Below are positions 28,043 through 37,771 of a stretch of 64,000 nt of DNA, piece after piece (position 1 is the first letter of the stretch; each line of letters starts with the position of its first letter). Location of the stretch: NCBI RefSeq assembly GCF_003569805.1, contig NZ_KZ984053.1, positions 1 through 64,000 on the forward strand. The letters are read 5' to 3'. The notes under the pieces are model-generated. The model was not told the origin of the DNA and ran no database searches. It was given only the letters and a program-made list of their open reading frames with translations. This DNA is from Microbacterium halotolerans. Its GTDB lineage: Bacteria; Actinomycetota; Actinomycetes; Actinomycetales; Microbacteriaceae. A program made the position numbers and the translations under genes.

Positions 28043-28939
28043 CTACTCGACCGGGTCGACGGCCGGCTGCTCGACCTCGATGCCCGACTGGCCGAGCGTG
28101 GCGTCGAAGATCTCCTGCCAGGTGTCGCCGCCGTCCGTGAACAGCGTGTTGATGTGCTCCTGCAGAGCGGCATCGCCCTTCGGGATGCCGACGCCGTAGC
28201 GCTCCTCGGTGAACAGCCCGTCGAGCACCTTCACCTCGTCCGGATACTGCGCGGCGTACCCGATCAGGATGGCCGCATCGGTGGTGACAGCGTCGACCTT
28301 TCCGTTGAGCAGGTCGTCGACGCAGGCGGAGTACAGGTCGTACTCCTCCGTCTCGATCTCGGGGAAGTTCTCCTTGATGTTCTGGATCGGCGTGGAGCCG
28401 GTCGCAGAGCACACCGTCATGCCGTTGAAGTCCTCGACGCCCGAGACCTCGGTCATCTCGCTGTCGGCACCGACCAGGAAGCCCTGGCCGGTGACGAAGT
28501 ACGGCCCTGCGAAGTCGATCTGCTCCTTGCGCTGGTCCGTGATCGAGTACGTGCCTACGTAGTAGTCGACGTCGCCGTTCACGAGCGCCTGCTCGCGGTT
28601 GGCCGAGGCGATCGGCTCGTATTCGATATCGCCCTCCTCGAAGCCGAGCGAGCCGGCGATCCAGCGGGCGATCTCGATGTCGAAGCCGCTGCGCTCGTTC
28701 GTGGTCGCATCGAGGTAGCCGAGGTTGGGCTGGTCCTCCTTCACGCCGATGACAGGACCTCCCCGCTCGACCATCGCGTCGTAGGTGGCGCTCCCCTCGA
28801 GCGTGACCTCTTCCTCGACATCGGCCTCTGGGGCACCGCCGCCGTCCGTGCCGTCCGGGCTGCCGCTGTTGCACGCGCTGAGCGTGAGCAGCGCCGTCGC
28901 GGCGATGCCGACGACGGCGAGATTGCGAATCTTTCGCAT
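28043..28939 (-). CDS. gluB: glutamate-type ABC transporter solute-binding lipoprotein (GluB-like)
   Basis: 298 aa. Signal peptide with lipobox LSAC (Cys23), then an SBP_bac_3 domain: TYDAMVERGGPVIGVKEDQP, GFDIEIARWIAGSLGFE, and QALVNGDVDYYVGTYSITD. These are the usual landmarks of polar amino-acid binding proteins. ATG 28939 has AGGAGG 6 nt upstream. The ligand is predicted as glutamate or a related acidic/polar amino acid on operon similarity only. Confidence 0.9.
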   Translation of the reverse strand: MRKIRNLAVVGIAATALLTLSACNSGSPDGTDGGGAPEADVEEEVTLEGSATYDAMVERGGPVIGVKEDQPNLGYLDATTNERSGFDIEIARWIAGSLGFEEGDIEYEPIASANREQALVNGDVDYYVGTYSITDQRKEQIDFAGPYFVTGQGFLVGADSEMTEVSGVEDFNGMTVCSATGSTPIQNIKENFPEIETEEYDLYSACVDDLLNGKVDAVTTDAAILIGYAAQYPDEVKVLDGLFTEERYGVGIPKGDAALQEHINTLFTDGGDTWQEIFDATLGQSGIEVEQPAVDPVE

Positions 28940-28995
28940 GATTCCTCCTGGTGTGTGGTGGTGCCCGGTTGCTGTGCGCGGCACTCGTTGAACGG

Positions 28996-29736
28996 TCAGT
29001 TGGTCAGCAGCTTCGACAAGAAGTCCTTCGCCCTGTCTGAGCTGGGGTTGGTGAAGAACTCCTCAGGGGTCGCCTGCTCGACGATCTCGCCGTCCGCCAT
29101 GAACACGACGCGGTCGGCGGCCTTGCGGGCGAAGCCCATCTCGTGGGTGACGACGACCATCGTCATCCCCTCCTTGGCGAGGCCGACCATGACGTCGAGC
29201 ACCTCGTTGATCATCTCGGGGTCGAGCGCGCTGGTCGGCTCGTCGAAGAGCATCACCTTCGGGCGCATCGCCAGGGCACGGGCGATCGCGACGCGCTGCT
29301 GCTGGCCGCCGGAGAGCTGGGCGGGCAGCTTCTCCGCCTGCTGCGCCACGCCGACTCGGTCGAGCAGCTCACGCGCCTCGCGATCGGCGTCCGCCTGCTT
29401 CATGCCCTTCACCGAGATCGGGCCGAGCGTGACGTTCTGCAGGATCGTCAGGTGCGAGAACAGGTTGAACGACTGGAACACCATGCCGACGTCGGCTCGC
29501 AGCGTCGCGAGGGCCTTGCCCTCCTTCGGAAGCTCCTTGCCGTCGATCGTGATCGATCCGCTGGTGATCGTCTCAAGACGGTTGATCGTGCGGCACAGCG
29601 TGGACTTGCCTGACCCGGACGGCCCGATCACGACGACGACCTCCCCCTGGTCGACGGTCAGGTCGATGTGCTTCAGCGCGTGGAAGTCTCCGTAGTGCTT
29701 TTGTACGTTGTCCATGACCACAAGCGGCTCTGCCAT
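28996..29736 (-). CDS. gluA: amino-acid ABC transporter ATP-binding protein (GluA-like)
   Basis: 246 aa. Walker [10 protein letters not shown], signature [17 protein letters not shown] and Walker [17 protein letters not shown] are intact. First gene of the gluABCD operon. TAGTGT (29743-29748) lies 6 nt before ATG 29736 and no Shine-Dalgarno is visible, so the transcript is probably leaderless; a GTG two codons earlier is less likely. Confidence 0.92.
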   Translation of the reverse strand: MAEPLVVMDNVQKHYGDFHALKHIDLTVDQGEVVVVIGPSGSGKSTLCRTINRLETITSGSITIDGKELPKEGKALATLRADVGMVFQSFNLFSHLTILQNVTLGPISVKGMKQADADREARELLDRVGVAQQAEKLPAQLSGGQQQRVAIARALAMRPKVMLFDEPTSALDPEMINEVLDVMVGLAKEGMTMVVVTHEMGFARKAADRVVFMADGEIVEQATPEEFFTNPSSDRAKDFLSKLLTN

Positions 29737-29852
29737 GAACACACACTAAGCCGCATGCGCACCGCGGCGCCAGACCATGCGTTGTGCGTAATCAGTTCGT
29801 AACAGGTGAGCAAGTTGCACAGCACTGCCCGGGGAGCGTGGTCACGCCGCCC

Positions 29853-30647
29853 TCATGTTCGCTGGGCGAACGCGGATTCGTACAGGCAGACGCTGGCGGC
29901 GGTCGCGAGGTTGAGTGATTCCGCGCGCCCGTAGATCGGCAGCCGCAGTGCGCGATCTGCGAACGCCAGTGCCTCGCTGTCGAGCCCGCGTGCCTCGTTG
30001 CCGAAGAGCCACGCAGTCGGTGCAGCCAACTCGGCGCGCACCGCCATCAGATCGTCCCCGCCCACATCGGCCGCCAGCACCCGCAGGCCCGCCCGCTGCG
30101 TCGCCGCTGCGGCGTCGGAGAGCTCCGCACCCATCACGATCGGAATGTGGAACAGCGACCCGGTCGTCGAGCGCACCGCCTTCGGGTTGTACGGGTCGAC
30201 GGTGTCGCCCGTGAGGATCACGGCGTCCGCGCCCGACGCGTCGGCGACCCGGATGATCGTTCCGAGATTGCCCGGATCGCGGATCTCGTGGCAGATCGCC
30301 ACCAGCTTCGGCCCGCGGGAGAGCACGTCGTCCAGCGACGCCGGCCGCTGACGCGCCACGGCGATGATCCCCTGCGGTGTGACGGTGTCCGCCATCGCCG
30401 CGACGACGCGCTCCTCAGCGATGTCGGCGCGCAGCCCCGCGTCGGTCAGCGCGGTCACGATGTCGCGATTGCGCTCGAGCGCTCCTTCCGTCGCGTACAC
30501 CTCGGTGACCACGTCCGGCGCCGAGTCCAGCGCTTCTCTGACGGCCTGCGGACCCTCGAGCAGGTAGAGCCCGGTATCGCGCCTCGCACTGCGCTTGGCG
30601 AGCTTCGCGACTGCGCGCACGCGCGGCGAACGGGGGTTGGTCAGCAC
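29853..30647 (-). CDS. TrmH/SpoU-family RNA 2'-O-methyltransferase
   Basis: 264 aa. The N-terminal substrate-binding domain (about 1-100) starts with RSPRVRAVAKLAKRSARRD, and a SPOUT catalytic domain contains the three motifs: CHEIRDPGNLGTIIR (about 118-132), AWLFGNEARGL and LPIYGRAESLNLATAASVC. It methylates rRNA or tRNA; the exact site is not predictable. GTG 30647 is preceded by TAGACT (30654-30659) at 6 nt, so it is probably a leaderless single-gene transcript. Actinobacterial homologues are often adjacent to pheST or rplT, as here. Confidence 0.9.
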   Translation of the reverse strand: MLTNPRSPRVRAVAKLAKRSARRDTGLYLLEGPQAVREALDSAPDVVTEVYATEGALERNRDIVTALTDAGLRADIAEERVVAAMADTVTPQGIIAVARQRPASLDDVLSRGPKLVAICHEIRDPGNLGTIIRVADASGADAVILTGDTVDPYNPKAVRSTTGSLFHIPIVMGAELSDAAAATQRAGLRVLAADVGGDDLMAVRAELAAPTAWLFGNEARGLDSEALAFADRALRLPIYGRAESLNLATAASVCLYESAFAQRT

Positions 30648-30656
30648 CGGGTCAGT

Positions 30657-31751
30657 CTATGGGAGCGTGCGCGGTCGCCCCATCCGGTCCGTCCCCTTCG
30701 TCCGGATGCGCGGTGCGTGCGCGGTGGCGACGCTGTGCTGGTAGAAGCCCCAGCCGAAGACGATCGTGCCGAGCAGCAGCACCGCGCGGGCGAGCACGAT
30801 CGCGGCGATCGTGGTGTCGGCGGGCAGGCCTCCGGCGACGAAGGTGCCGACCATGACGACCTCGTAGGCGCCGACGCCGTTGGGCGTGACGACGATCATG
30901 CTCGCGACGGTCGCCACGCCGTACGCGACGAAGACGAGCGCCGGGTCCGGTCTGATGCCGAACGCCACGAGCGCCACCCAGAACAGACCGGCGTCGAGGG
31001 CGTTCACCAGAAACGACCACAGGAACGGCACCACCAGCGAGCGGGCGTTCGCCGTCACCTCGCGCACCTCGATGTGCACGCCGTCGACGAAGCGGACGAG
31101 CTGCACCGGGTCGATCAGGCCGGGTCGTCGGATCAGCCTGGCGCCCCACGCGCCGACGCGCGTGATGACACCCGCGAACCGGTGCAGCAGTCGCCGGCGA
31201 CGAAGCAGCAACGCGCCGGAAGCCGTGCCGACGACCGCGAGGGCCCCGATGCCCGCCGCCGTCCACAGCACCGTCGACGTTCCGTGTCCGGAGAGGATCA
31301 GCCAGACGCCGGATACGGCGAGCATGACGCTGAACGAGACGAACGTGACCGCGAAGCGGGCGAACTGGGCGAGCGTGCCTCGGCTGGCGGAGACGCCGAG
31401 AGTGTTGAGCTTCCATGCCGTGTAGGCGATACCCGCCGCTCCCCCCGAGGGGAGCATGTGGTTGGCGAAGTTGAACTCGAGCGACATCCGCATCGCCGTC
31501 AGCGGATGCATGCCGTGCAGCTCTCCCCTGCCGCGCAGGAAGGAGAACAGCACCTCGCCCGTCACCGCGAAGCTGGCCAGCTGCACGGGAATCAGCAGGG
31601 CGAACACCACGATGTCGACGTCGGAGAGACTCTCGGCCGCTTCGAGCATGGTCGGCCATGCCTGCCAGACGATGATTCCGACCAGGATCGCCGTGACGAG
31701 GCTGACCCAGAACCGCGGCGACGGGCGCCGCCTCTGTGCGGATGCGGTCAT
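30657..31751 (-). CDS. LPG_synthase_TM (UPF0104) family membrane protein
   Basis: 364 aa with seven to eight membrane segments. The pattern (EFNFANHMLPSGGAAGIAYTAWKLN near 90-114, VTPNGVGAYEVVMVGTFVAGG near 300) matches the flippase/synthase membrane region of lysylphosphatidylglycerol synthases and relatives. There is no soluble aminoacyl-transferase domain, so it is more likely a transporter-like stand-alone member. ATG 31751 overlaps the upstream glycosyltransferase stop by 4 nt, suggesting a shared job in making or moving a lipid-linked sugar. Confidence 0.8.
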   Translation of the reverse strand: MTASAQRRRPSPRFWVSLVTAILVGIIVWQAWPTMLEAAESLSDVDIVVFALLIPVQLASFAVTGEVLFSFLRGRGELHGMHPLTAMRMSLEFNFANHMLPSGGAAGIAYTAWKLNTLGVSASRGTLAQFARFAVTFVSFSVMLAVSGVWLILSGHGTSTVLWTAAGIGALAVVGTASGALLLRRRRLLHRFAGVITRVGAWGARLIRRPGLIDPVQLVRFVDGVHIEVREVTANARSLVVPFLWSFLVNALDAGLFWVALVAFGIRPDPALVFVAYGVATVASMIVVTPNGVGAYEVVMVGTFVAGGLPADTTIAAIVLARAVLLLGTIVFGWGFYQHSVATAHAPRIRTKGTDRMGRPRTLP

Positions 31752-32548
31752 CCGCTGACCCCGCCATGGGCCCGCCGCGGCGCGGCTGCCGGCGGGACGT
31801 CGTCGTCTCCGACCCACCGTGTGCGGCGCCCGTAGCGGTGGCGTGCCAGCGTGAGTCCGTCCGTGCGGTAGTAGCGGGCGAGCTTGTCGCGGTCGATCGA
31901 TCGGAACAGTCTGGCGCGCACCACGAGTCTGCGGTCGAAGGCGAGCCGGTGGCCGGAGCGCAGCAGCGCGATCGTGACGTCGAGGTCCTCGCTGACGCGC
32001 TCATCCCCCATGGCGCACAGCGGTCTGGCACGGTGCCACGCATCGCGGCGGATCGCACTGTTGAAGCCGTACAGCATCGGCCGCACGCCGATGCTGCGCT
32101 GGTGCCAGGCGCGGAACCCGCGGTACCACCAGCCGAACCAGCTCGTCTCGCCCGGCGACAGTTCGGCGATCGCCGCTGAGCCCCCGATCGCGTCGACCCC
32201 CGATTCCGAGAACACCTCGCGCACGCGCTCGACCCAGTCGCGGCGCACGAGCGAATCGGCGTCGATGCGCGCGATGACGTCGCCGCGCGCGGCGTCGAAT
32301 CCGGCCGTGCGTGCGAAAGTGACGCCGGGGCGCGGCTCCGCGACGACCACCACGCGGTCGAACGACGCGGCCACCGCCGCGGTGCGGTCGGAGCTGGCGT
32401 TGTCGACGACGATGATCTCGTCGGCCTGCGCGGTCTGCGCGGCCAGTGCCCGAAGGCACCCTGCGATGATCGATTCCTCGTCGTGCGCGGGGATCACCAC
32501 GGTCACCGTCGGCAGCCCGTCAGGCCGCGCCGGCAGATCGTGGTCCAT
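31748..32548 (-). CDS. glycosyltransferase family 2
   Basis: 266 aa GT-A fold: VTVVIPAHDEESIIAGCLRAL near residues 15-35, IIVVDNASSDRT, a DxD-like IARIDADS near 91-98 and a C-terminal VSEDLDVTIALLRSG. It transfers a nucleotide-sugar residue to an unknown acceptor, plausibly a polyprenyl-phosphate or glycolipid given the coupled membrane protein. The start is uncertain: ATG 32548 is given, but GTG 32587 is in frame and lies about 8 nt after the expected +1 of a TATTCT element at 32602-32607. Confidence 0.85.
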   Translation of the reverse strand: MDHDLPARPDGLPTVTVVIPAHDEESIIAGCLRALAAQTAQADEIIVVDNASSDRTAAVAASFDRVVVVAEPRPGVTFARTAGFDAARGDVIARIDADSLVRRDWVERVREVFSESGVDAIGGSAAIAELSPGETSWFGWWYRGFRAWHQRSIGVRPMLYGFNSAIRRDAWHRARPLCAMGDERVSEDLDVTIALLRSGHRLAFDRRLVVRARLFRSIDRDKLARYYRTDGLTLARHRYGRRTRWVGDDDVPPAAAPRRAHGGVSG

Positions 32549-32683
32549 GGGCTCAGTCCACACGCTCGACGCTCTGACGGCAATCACACGCGCGGGAGAT
32601 CGCAGAATACGAGGAGCATCGGCTGGTTATCCGCACCTTCGCACTCGTGCTGTCCCCACCATCCGCACCCCGGATGCACGAAA

Positions 32684-32713
32684 CGAGGGGCGCCCCATCC
32701 GGAGCGCCCCTCG
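32684..32713 (-). terminator. terminator of the infC-rpmI-rplT operon
   Basis: 10-bp stem CGAGGGGCGC/GCGCCCCTCG with a 10-nt loop, starting 13 nt after the rplT stop. Confidence 0.75.
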
Positions 32714-32726
32714 AGTGCAGAGGTCG

Positions 32727-33110
32727 TTACGCAGCCTTGGGCGCGTTGACGTCCTCAGGCAGCGCCTTCTTCGCGGTCTCGACCAGCGACGTGAAAGCAG
32801 CGGGCTCGTTGACCGCGAGCTCCGCGAGCATGCGGCGGTCGACCGCGACGCCGGCCAGGTTCAGACCCTGGATGAGGCGGTTGTAGGTGAGGCCCTGCGC
32901 GCGGCTGGCCGCGTTGATCCGCTGGATCCAGAGGCGACGGAACTCGCCCTTGCGCTTGCGGCGGTCGCGGTACGCGTAGACCAGCGAGTGGGTGACCTGC
33001 TCCTTGGCCTTGCGGTAAAGGCGCGAACGCTGACCGCGGTAACCCGAGGCACGCTCGAGGATGACGCGACGCTTCTTGTGGGCGTTGACTGCCCGCTTGA
33101 CTCTAGCCAT
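32727..33110 (-). CDS. rplT: 50S ribosomal protein L20
   Basis: 127 aa, strongly basic. [20 protein letters not shown] at the N-terminus and the conserved [18 protein letters not shown] stretch (about residues 60-77) are diagnostic. L20 binds 23S rRNA early in assembly and in other bacteria represses its own operon; no such site was identified here. Third gene of infC-rpmI-rplT. Confidence 0.98.
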   Translation of the reverse strand: MARVKRAVNAHKKRRVILERASGYRGQRSRLYRKAKEQVTHSLVYAYRDRRKRKGEFRRLWIQRINAASRAQGLTYNRLIQGLNLAGVAVDRRMLAELAVNEPAAFTSLVETAKKALPEDVNAPKAA

Positions 33111-33139
33111 TGTCTATCTTCCTAACGAGATCTCGCGTC

Positions 33140-33334
33140 TCAACGACCGAGGAGCTTCTTGACTGCCTTGAGATCGTTGCCCGAAACGATCTGGTCCCTG
33201 TTCAGGCGGCGCGTCACTCGGCTCGACTTGTGCTCGAGGTTGTGGCGCATGCCCGCCTGCTGCTTCTTGATCTTTCCGCTGCCGGTGATCTTGAAGCGCT
33301 TCTTGCTGCCCGAGTGGGTCTTCTGCTTCGGCAT
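33140..33334 (-). CDS. rpmI: 50S ribosomal protein L35
   Basis: 64 aa, full length. [20 protein letters not shown] at the N-terminus is typical. AAGGAAGAG precedes the ATG. It sits between infC and rplT in the universal order. Confidence 0.98.
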   Translation of the reverse strand: MPKQKTHSGSKKRFKITGSGKIKKQQAGMRHNLEHKSSRVTRRLNRDQIVSGNDLKAVKKLLGR

Positions 33335-33408
33335 CTTCTCTTCCTTGGTCTGCGCCCGTGGGGGCGACGTCCGGTGCTACCCGCTTGCGCGGGAAGTTCT
33401 GTGCGATA

Positions 33409-34005
33409 TCACTTCGCCTGGTCGGCCGACTTCGCGTCGCGCGCGGCCTGCTTGTTCTTGGCGCGGGTGGCGTTCTGTTCAGCCTTCGCGTCGGACTTGT
33501 TGCGGTGCGGCGCGACGACCATCGTCATGTTGCGCCCGTCGAGGGTGGGACGGTGTTCGATCGAGCCGAACTCCGACACGTCCTCGGCGAACTTCTGCAG
33601 GAGCTTCGCACCCATCTCCGGACGGGACTGCTCGCGCCCGCGGAAGAGGATCATCGCCTTGACCTTGTCGCCCGCCTGCAGGAACTTCTCCGCACGCTTG
33701 AGCTTGGTGTCGTAGTCGTGCGCGTCGATCTTCAGGCGGAAACGAACCTCTTTGAGGATCGTGTTCGCCTGATTGCGGCGCGCTTCCTTGGCCTTCTGAG
33801 CGGCCTCGTACTTGAACTTTCCGTGGTCCATGATCTTGACCACGGGCGGCTTCGAGTTAGGAGCGACCTCGACCAGGTCGAGATCGGCTTCCTGAGCCAG
33901 ACGCAGCGCAGCCTCGATGCGGACAACGCCGATCTGTTCGCCGTTCGGCCCGACGAGACGGACCTCCGGAACGCGGATGCGCTCGTTGGTGCGGGGATCG
34001 CTGAT
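33409..34005 (-). CDS. infC: translation initiation factor IF-3, probable AUC start
   Basis: Binds 30S subunits and checks start-codon choice. The N-domain ([17 protein letters not shown]) and C-domain ([20 protein letters not shown]) are both present, plus an alanine/lysine-rich C-terminal tail of about 25 residues. There is no ATG in a suitable place. The best Shine-Dalgarno, AAGGAG (34012-34017), lies 6 nt before an ATC codon at 34003-34005, which gives a 198-aa protein that starts where IF-3 proteins normally do. Atypical starts (AUU, AUC) are known in infC and allow IF-3 to repress its own translation. The alternative GTG at 34038 would add 11 residues without a ribosome-binding site. 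Confidence 0.93.
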   Translation of the reverse strand: MSDPRTNERIRVPEVRLVGPNGEQIGVVRIEAALRLAQEADLDLVEVAPNSKPPVVKIMDHGKFKYEAAQKAKEARRNQANTILKEVRFRLKIDAHDYDTKLKRAEKFLQAGDKVKAMILFRGREQSRPEMGAKLLQKFAEDVSEFGSIEHRPTLDGRNMTMVVAPHRNKSDAKAEQNATRAKNKQAARDAKSADQAK

Positions 34006-34260
34006 GCGGAACTCCTTGGGTGCGATGGCTTCGACCACCGTGGCGCGACGGGCGCGTCACAGGCGAAGATGATGCTGCATTCCACCCGTGCACGACTGAC
34101 GTCGGCTCACCCTTACATCCGCGAGGCGAATGACAACCGGCGCAGGACGCCGACGGAGTGTGTGACCCGGTAGCCTGGAACGGCAAGCGCGGGTGGGATG
34201 AGAATCCTCTTTCGTCCGGATAATTCCGGAGCCGCGGCCCACTCTAGCAGAGAGACCTCA
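34006..34260. other. infC leader / DUF1844 upstream region
   Basis: 255 nt between divergent genes. It contains the infC Shine-Dalgarno sequence (34012-34017) and a symmetrical element with two TCCGGA palindromes flanking TAAT (34215-34230). Promoters could not be assigned with confidence; TAGCCT at 34171-34176 on the plus strand is one -10 candidate for the DUF1844 gene. Confidence 0.4.
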
Positions 34261-34689
34261 ATGAGCACCATTTCGCCCGATCCGGCAGCCGACGATCACC
34301 GCCGCACCTTCGACGCCGAGCGCCAGGAGCGCTGGGACGAGCAGCAGGCGGCGTCCGCCTCGGTCGACGCGGTGCGCGACATCGCGGATGTGGGAGCCGT
34401 CGAGGTGCTGTCGACCGCGTGCGTGCACCTGATGAGCGCCGCAGCGGTGAAGCTCGGACTGTCGGAGGGTGAGAACGCCGAGGAGCTCGTCGATCTCGAC
34501 GAGGCCCGCAAGCTGCTCAACGGTCTCGCAGGACTCGTCACGGCGGCGGCGCCCGAGATCAGTGATATGCACGCCCGCCCCATCCGCGACGGTCTGCGCT
34601 CCCTGCAGCTGCGCTTCCGCGAGATCTCCCAGGTGCCCGACGCCCCCGGTGCCGGCCCCGGCGAGAAGTGGACGGGCCCGGTGTCCTGA
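34261..34689 (+). CDS. DUF1844 family protein
   Basis: 142 aa, acidic and soluble. The central segment VEVLSTACVHLMSAAAVKLGL (about 47-67) followed by DLDEARKLLNGLAGLV is the DUF1844 core. The function is not established; in actinobacteria the gene is commonly found next to infC, as here. ATG 34261 is preceded by AGAGAG. Confidence 0.85.
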   Translation: MSTISPDPAADDHRRTFDAERQERWDEQQAASASVDAVRDIADVGAVEVLSTACVHLMSAAAVKLGLSEGENAEELVDLDEARKLLNGLAGLVTAAAPEISDMHARPIRDGLRSLQLRFREISQVPDAPGAGPGEKWTGPVS

Positions 34690-34709
34690 CGGCCGTTTGA
34701 GCACTCGCT

Positions 34710-34745
34710 TCCTGGGCGCTCAGGTGTGTGTCTGAGCGCCCAGGA
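34710..34745. terminator. bidirectional terminator, overlapping the sseB stop codon
   Basis: 14-bp perfect stem (34710-34723 with 34732-34745) and an 8-nt GT-repeat loop between convergent genes. The sseB stop codon (34720-34722) is inside the stem. Confidence 0.7.
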
Positions 34746-35502
34746 GTTTGACTTCGAGGGAGTCGACGAGCACTGCGATGCGGTCGTCGGCGGCCCAGCG
34801 GCGGGAGAGCCGCTGCAGGACCGTGTCGAGCTCCGCACGGTCGAGGCCGTCGATGAGGCGCAGATGCACGGTGATCTCCGGGCCGCGCATGCGTGCCTCG
34901 GGGTCGCCGGGCTCGACCGCCACGTCGATGACCGCGAGCTCCTGGCCGATCGACTCCTGGAATCCGCGCACGACCTCAGGGCTGCGCCATCCCGGTTCCC
35001 ACCGCTGCGACTGCGCGATGGCCCATACCGCCGGCCGACGCACGACGAACTCGGTGTCGCTGCCTGCGTCGACGACGATCAGATCCGTTTCCTCACCGGC
35101 GGCGGCCAGCGCGGCGCGAGTGCCGGGAACCGGGATCGGACGGGCCTTCGGATCCCACGCGCGCATCGTGTCGACGCTGGTGAAGACCGGGAGGACCGTG
35201 CGTCCGTCGGGAGCGGCGACGGATACGATCGACAGCTCCTGAGTCTTGTCGACGGCGTGACCGTGCGGGCCGATGCCCACGTCCCCTGCCTCGGCGACGA
35301 GGGGCGCCAGCACGCGCGCCTCGCGCAGCGCGTCGACGACCGAGACCTGATCGCCGGAGCCCTCGCGGAACCCTTCGAGCGCGGCGAGCAGGCGAGGATC
35401 GGCCGAACCGTCATCACCCGCGGCGGGGTTCTGCCGGAAGGTTCGCCCTTCCCACGGCACGCCGGCGGAATCTGCCGTGTGCTCCTCGTGCCCGTGGCTC
35501 AT
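34720..35502 (-). CDS. SseB family protein
   Basis: 260 aa soluble protein. The segment ALREARVLAPLVAEAG and the following VLPVFTSVDTMRAWDPKARPIPV are the usual SseB N-terminal domain landmarks (about 58-145). The name comes from a Salmonella secretion protein, but in actinobacteria the role is unknown. It starts 4 nt after the hisA stop and is probably translated from the same mRNA. Its last codons and stop are part of a terminator hairpin. Confidence 0.85.
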   Translation of the reverse strand: MSHGHEEHTADSAGVPWEGRTFRQNPAAGDDGSADPRLLAALEGFREGSGDQVSVVDALREARVLAPLVAEAGDVGIGPHGHAVDKTQELSIVSVAAPDGRTVLPVFTSVDTMRAWDPKARPIPVPGTRAALAAAGEETDLIVVDAGSDTEFVVRRPAVWAIAQSQRWEPGWRSPEVVRGFQESIGQELAVIDVAVEPGDPEARMRGPEITVHLRLIDGLDRAELDTVLQRLSRRWAADDRIAVLVDSLEVKLLGAQTHT

Positions 35503-35506
35503 GGTG

Positions 35507-36253
35507 TCAGTTCGAGGCGATGTCGAGCGCCTCGACGAGCGTGAATGCTCCCGCGTACAGGGCCTTGCCGACGATCGCGCCCTCGACGCCCTCGGGAACC
35601 AGATCGCGCAGCGCCGCGATGTCGTCGAGGTCGGACACGCCTCCGGAGGCGATCACGGGCTTGTCGGTGCGTCGGGCGACCTGGGTGAGCAGTTCGAGGT
35701 TCGGTCCGCGCAGCGTGCCGTCCTTGGTGACATCGGTGAGGACGTATCGCGCACATCCGGCGGCCTCGAGCCTGTCGAGCACCTCCCAGAGGTCGCCGCC
35801 CTCCTGCGTCCAGCCGCGAGCGGCGAGCGTGGTCCCGCGCACATCGAGGCCGACGGCGATCGCCTCGCCGTAGCGACTGATGATCGATCCGGTCCACTCC
35901 GGGTTCTCGAGCGCTGCCGTGCCGAGGTTGATCCGGTGCGCACCGCTCTCGAGCGCCGCCTCCAGCGACGCGTCGTCGCGGATGCCGCCCGACAGCTCGA
36001 TCTTGACGCCGCGGACCTGCTTGATCACCTTGCGGATGATGCCGGCATTGTTCCCGCGACCGAAGGCCGCATCGAGGTCGACGAGGTGGATCCACTCCGC
36101 CCCCTGGTCGACCCAGTTCTCGGCGGCCTCGACGGGGCTGCCGTAGCTGGTCTCGGTACCGGCTTCCCCCTGCGTCATGCGCACGGCTTTGCCGTCCGCG
36201 ACATCAATGGCGGGAAGCAGGGTCAGTCCTGGCGTAGACGCGAAATCGTTCAT
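35507..36253 (-). CDS. priA: phosphoribosyl isomerase (HisA/PriA type)
   Basis: 248-aa TIM barrel that isomerises ProFAR in histidine synthesis. The first strand [15 protein letters not shown] carries the catalytic aspartate, and [13 protein letters not shown] and [16 protein letters not shown] match the actinobacterial PriA subtype. PriA also performs the TrpF step of tryptophan synthesis; dual function here is inferred from the subtype. ATG 36253 has GAGGAG 4 nt before it. It lies 178 nt after hisH and just before sseB. Confidence 0.93.
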   Translation of the reverse strand: MNDFASTPGLTLLPAIDVADGKAVRMTQGEAGTETSYGSPVEAAENWVDQGAEWIHLVDLDAAFGRGNNAGIIRKVIKQVRGVKIELSGGIRDDASLEAALESGAHRINLGTAALENPEWTGSIISRYGEAIAVGLDVRGTTLAARGWTQEGGDLWEVLDRLEAAGCARYVLTDVTKDGTLRGPNLELLTQVARRTDKPVIASGGVSDLDDIAALRDLVPEGVEGAIVGKALYAGAFTLVEALDIASN

Positions 36254-36431
36254 AGCTCCTCGTGCCGGCAGGGCTCTCCCACCGTGTCGCACGAGCACTG
36301 AGAGTACGCGTGCTGGCACCCAACTTTCCAATCCGAGGCTTCGGACGCCGCTTCGGCGTGTCGCACACACCGACCGGCGCCGGAAACCGGTGCGCGCCCG
36401 CGCCCCGCGAGCGCCGCTGCTGGTGCGCCGA

Positions 36432-37076
36432 TCAGTCGCTCAGAGACGTCACCCAGTTGCGCAGCAGACGCACACCCGCCTCGCCCGACTTCTCGGGGTG
36501 GAACTGGGTCGCGGACAACGGCCCGTTCTCAACGGCGGCGATGAAGCGTCCGCCGTGCTGTGCCCAGGTCACGGACGGCTCGGGGAACGGCGGGATGACG
36601 TCCAGCGTCCAGCTCTGCGCCGCATACGAATGCACGAAGTAGAACCGCTCGTTCTCGAGGCCGTCGAACAGCACGGAGCCTTCGCCGGGCACGACGGTGT
36701 TCCACCCCATGTGCGGCACGACCTCGGCCTCGAGCCTCGTGACCTCGCCCGGCCACTCCCCCAGTCCGTCGGTGGAGACGCCTCGCTCGACGCCTCGGGA
36801 GAACAGGATCTGCATGCCGACACAGATGCCGAGCACGGGGCGACCTCCTGCGAGCCGCCGCTCGACGAGCTCGCCGCCGCGGATCGCGTTCAGCTGCTCC
36901 ATCACGGCGCCGAACGCACCGACCCCCGGAACGACCAGGCCGTCCGCATCGGCGACCAGGCCGCGATCGCGCGTGAGCCGCACCTCCGCTCCTGCTGCCT
37001 GCAGCGCTTTGACGGCGGAGTGGACATTGCCAGAGCCGTAGTCGAGGACGGCGACGAGCGGCGCCCCGACTGTCAC
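36432..37076 (-). CDS. hisH: imidazole glycerol phosphate synthase, glutaminase subunit
   Basis: 214 aa class I glutamine amidotransferase. The nucleophile is in [11 protein letters not shown] (cysteine near 85) and the His/Glu pair in [10 protein letters not shown] (near 193). It delivers ammonia to HisF, which is not in the window. The GTG start overlaps the hisB stop by 4 nt. Confidence 0.95.
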   Translation of the reverse strand: MTVGAPLVAVLDYGSGNVHSAVKALQAAGAEVRLTRDRGLVADADGLVVPGVGAFGAVMEQLNAIRGGELVERRLAGGRPVLGICVGMQILFSRGVERGVSTDGLGEWPGEVTRLEAEVVPHMGWNTVVPGEGSVLFDGLENERFYFVHSYAAQSWTLDVIPPFPEPSVTWAQHGGRFIAAVENGPLSATQFHPEKSGEAGVRLLRNWVTSLSD

Positions 37077-37678
37077 AGGGCTCCCTTGGTCGACGGAATC
37101 CCCTGCACGAGCGCGTCGAACGACTTCGCCTGGCGGAACGCGCGGGCGAGCGCCTTGAACTCCGCTTCGGCGATGTGGTGCGGGTCGCGGCCGCCGAGCA
37201 CCCGCACATGCACGGTGAGGCCCGCGTGGAAGGTCAGCGCCTCGAACGCGTGGCGCACCATCGAGCCGGTGAAGTGACCGCCGATCAGGTGCATCTCGAA
37301 GCCCGTCGGCTCCCCGGTGTGCACGAGGTACGGCCGACCCGAGATGTCGACGACCGCCTGCGCGAGCGCCTCGTCGAGCGGCACGAGCGCATCGCCGTAG
37401 CGCGAGATGCCCGATTTGTCGCCCAGCGCCTCGCGGATCGCCTCGCCGAGCACGATCGCGGTGTCCTCCACGGTGTGGTGCACGTCGATGTGAGTATCGC
37501 CCGTCGCCTTCACGGTGAGGTCTGTCAGCGAGTGCTTCGCGAACGCGGTGAGCATGTGATCGAAGAACGGCACACTCGTCGAGATGTCGCTGCGCCCGGT
37601 GCCGTCGAGGCCGAGCTCGCGCTCGCCCGACGATTCGCTCGTGGAACGGGTGCGGCGTGCGATGCGGTCGCTGGTCAT
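37073..37678 (-). CDS. hisB: imidazoleglycerol-phosphate dehydratase
   Basis: 201 aa, the monofunctional form without the phosphatase domain found in E. coli HisB. Metal-binding histidine motifs [11 protein letters not shown] and [16 protein letters not shown] are visible. TAAACT (37685-37690) lies 6 nt before the ATG, so hisB-hisH probably begins its own leaderless transcript even though hisC is 93 nt upstream. Confidence 0.96.
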   Translation of the reverse strand: MTSDRIARRTRSTSESSGERELGLDGTGRSDISTSVPFFDHMLTAFAKHSLTDLTVKATGDTHIDVHHTVEDTAIVLGEAIREALGDKSGISRYGDALVPLDEALAQAVVDISGRPYLVHTGEPTGFEMHLIGGHFTGSMVRHAFEALTFHAGLTVHVRVLGGRDPHHIAEAEFKALARAFRQAKSFDALVQGIPSTKGAL

Positions 37679-37771
37679 GGCACCAGTTTAGAGTGCGCGG
37701 CGAGTCCCCGTGCCGCGCCGATCGCAGGTGACTCGCCGGTGCCGCAGCGCACCGCAGCTTCTCACCGGTCG

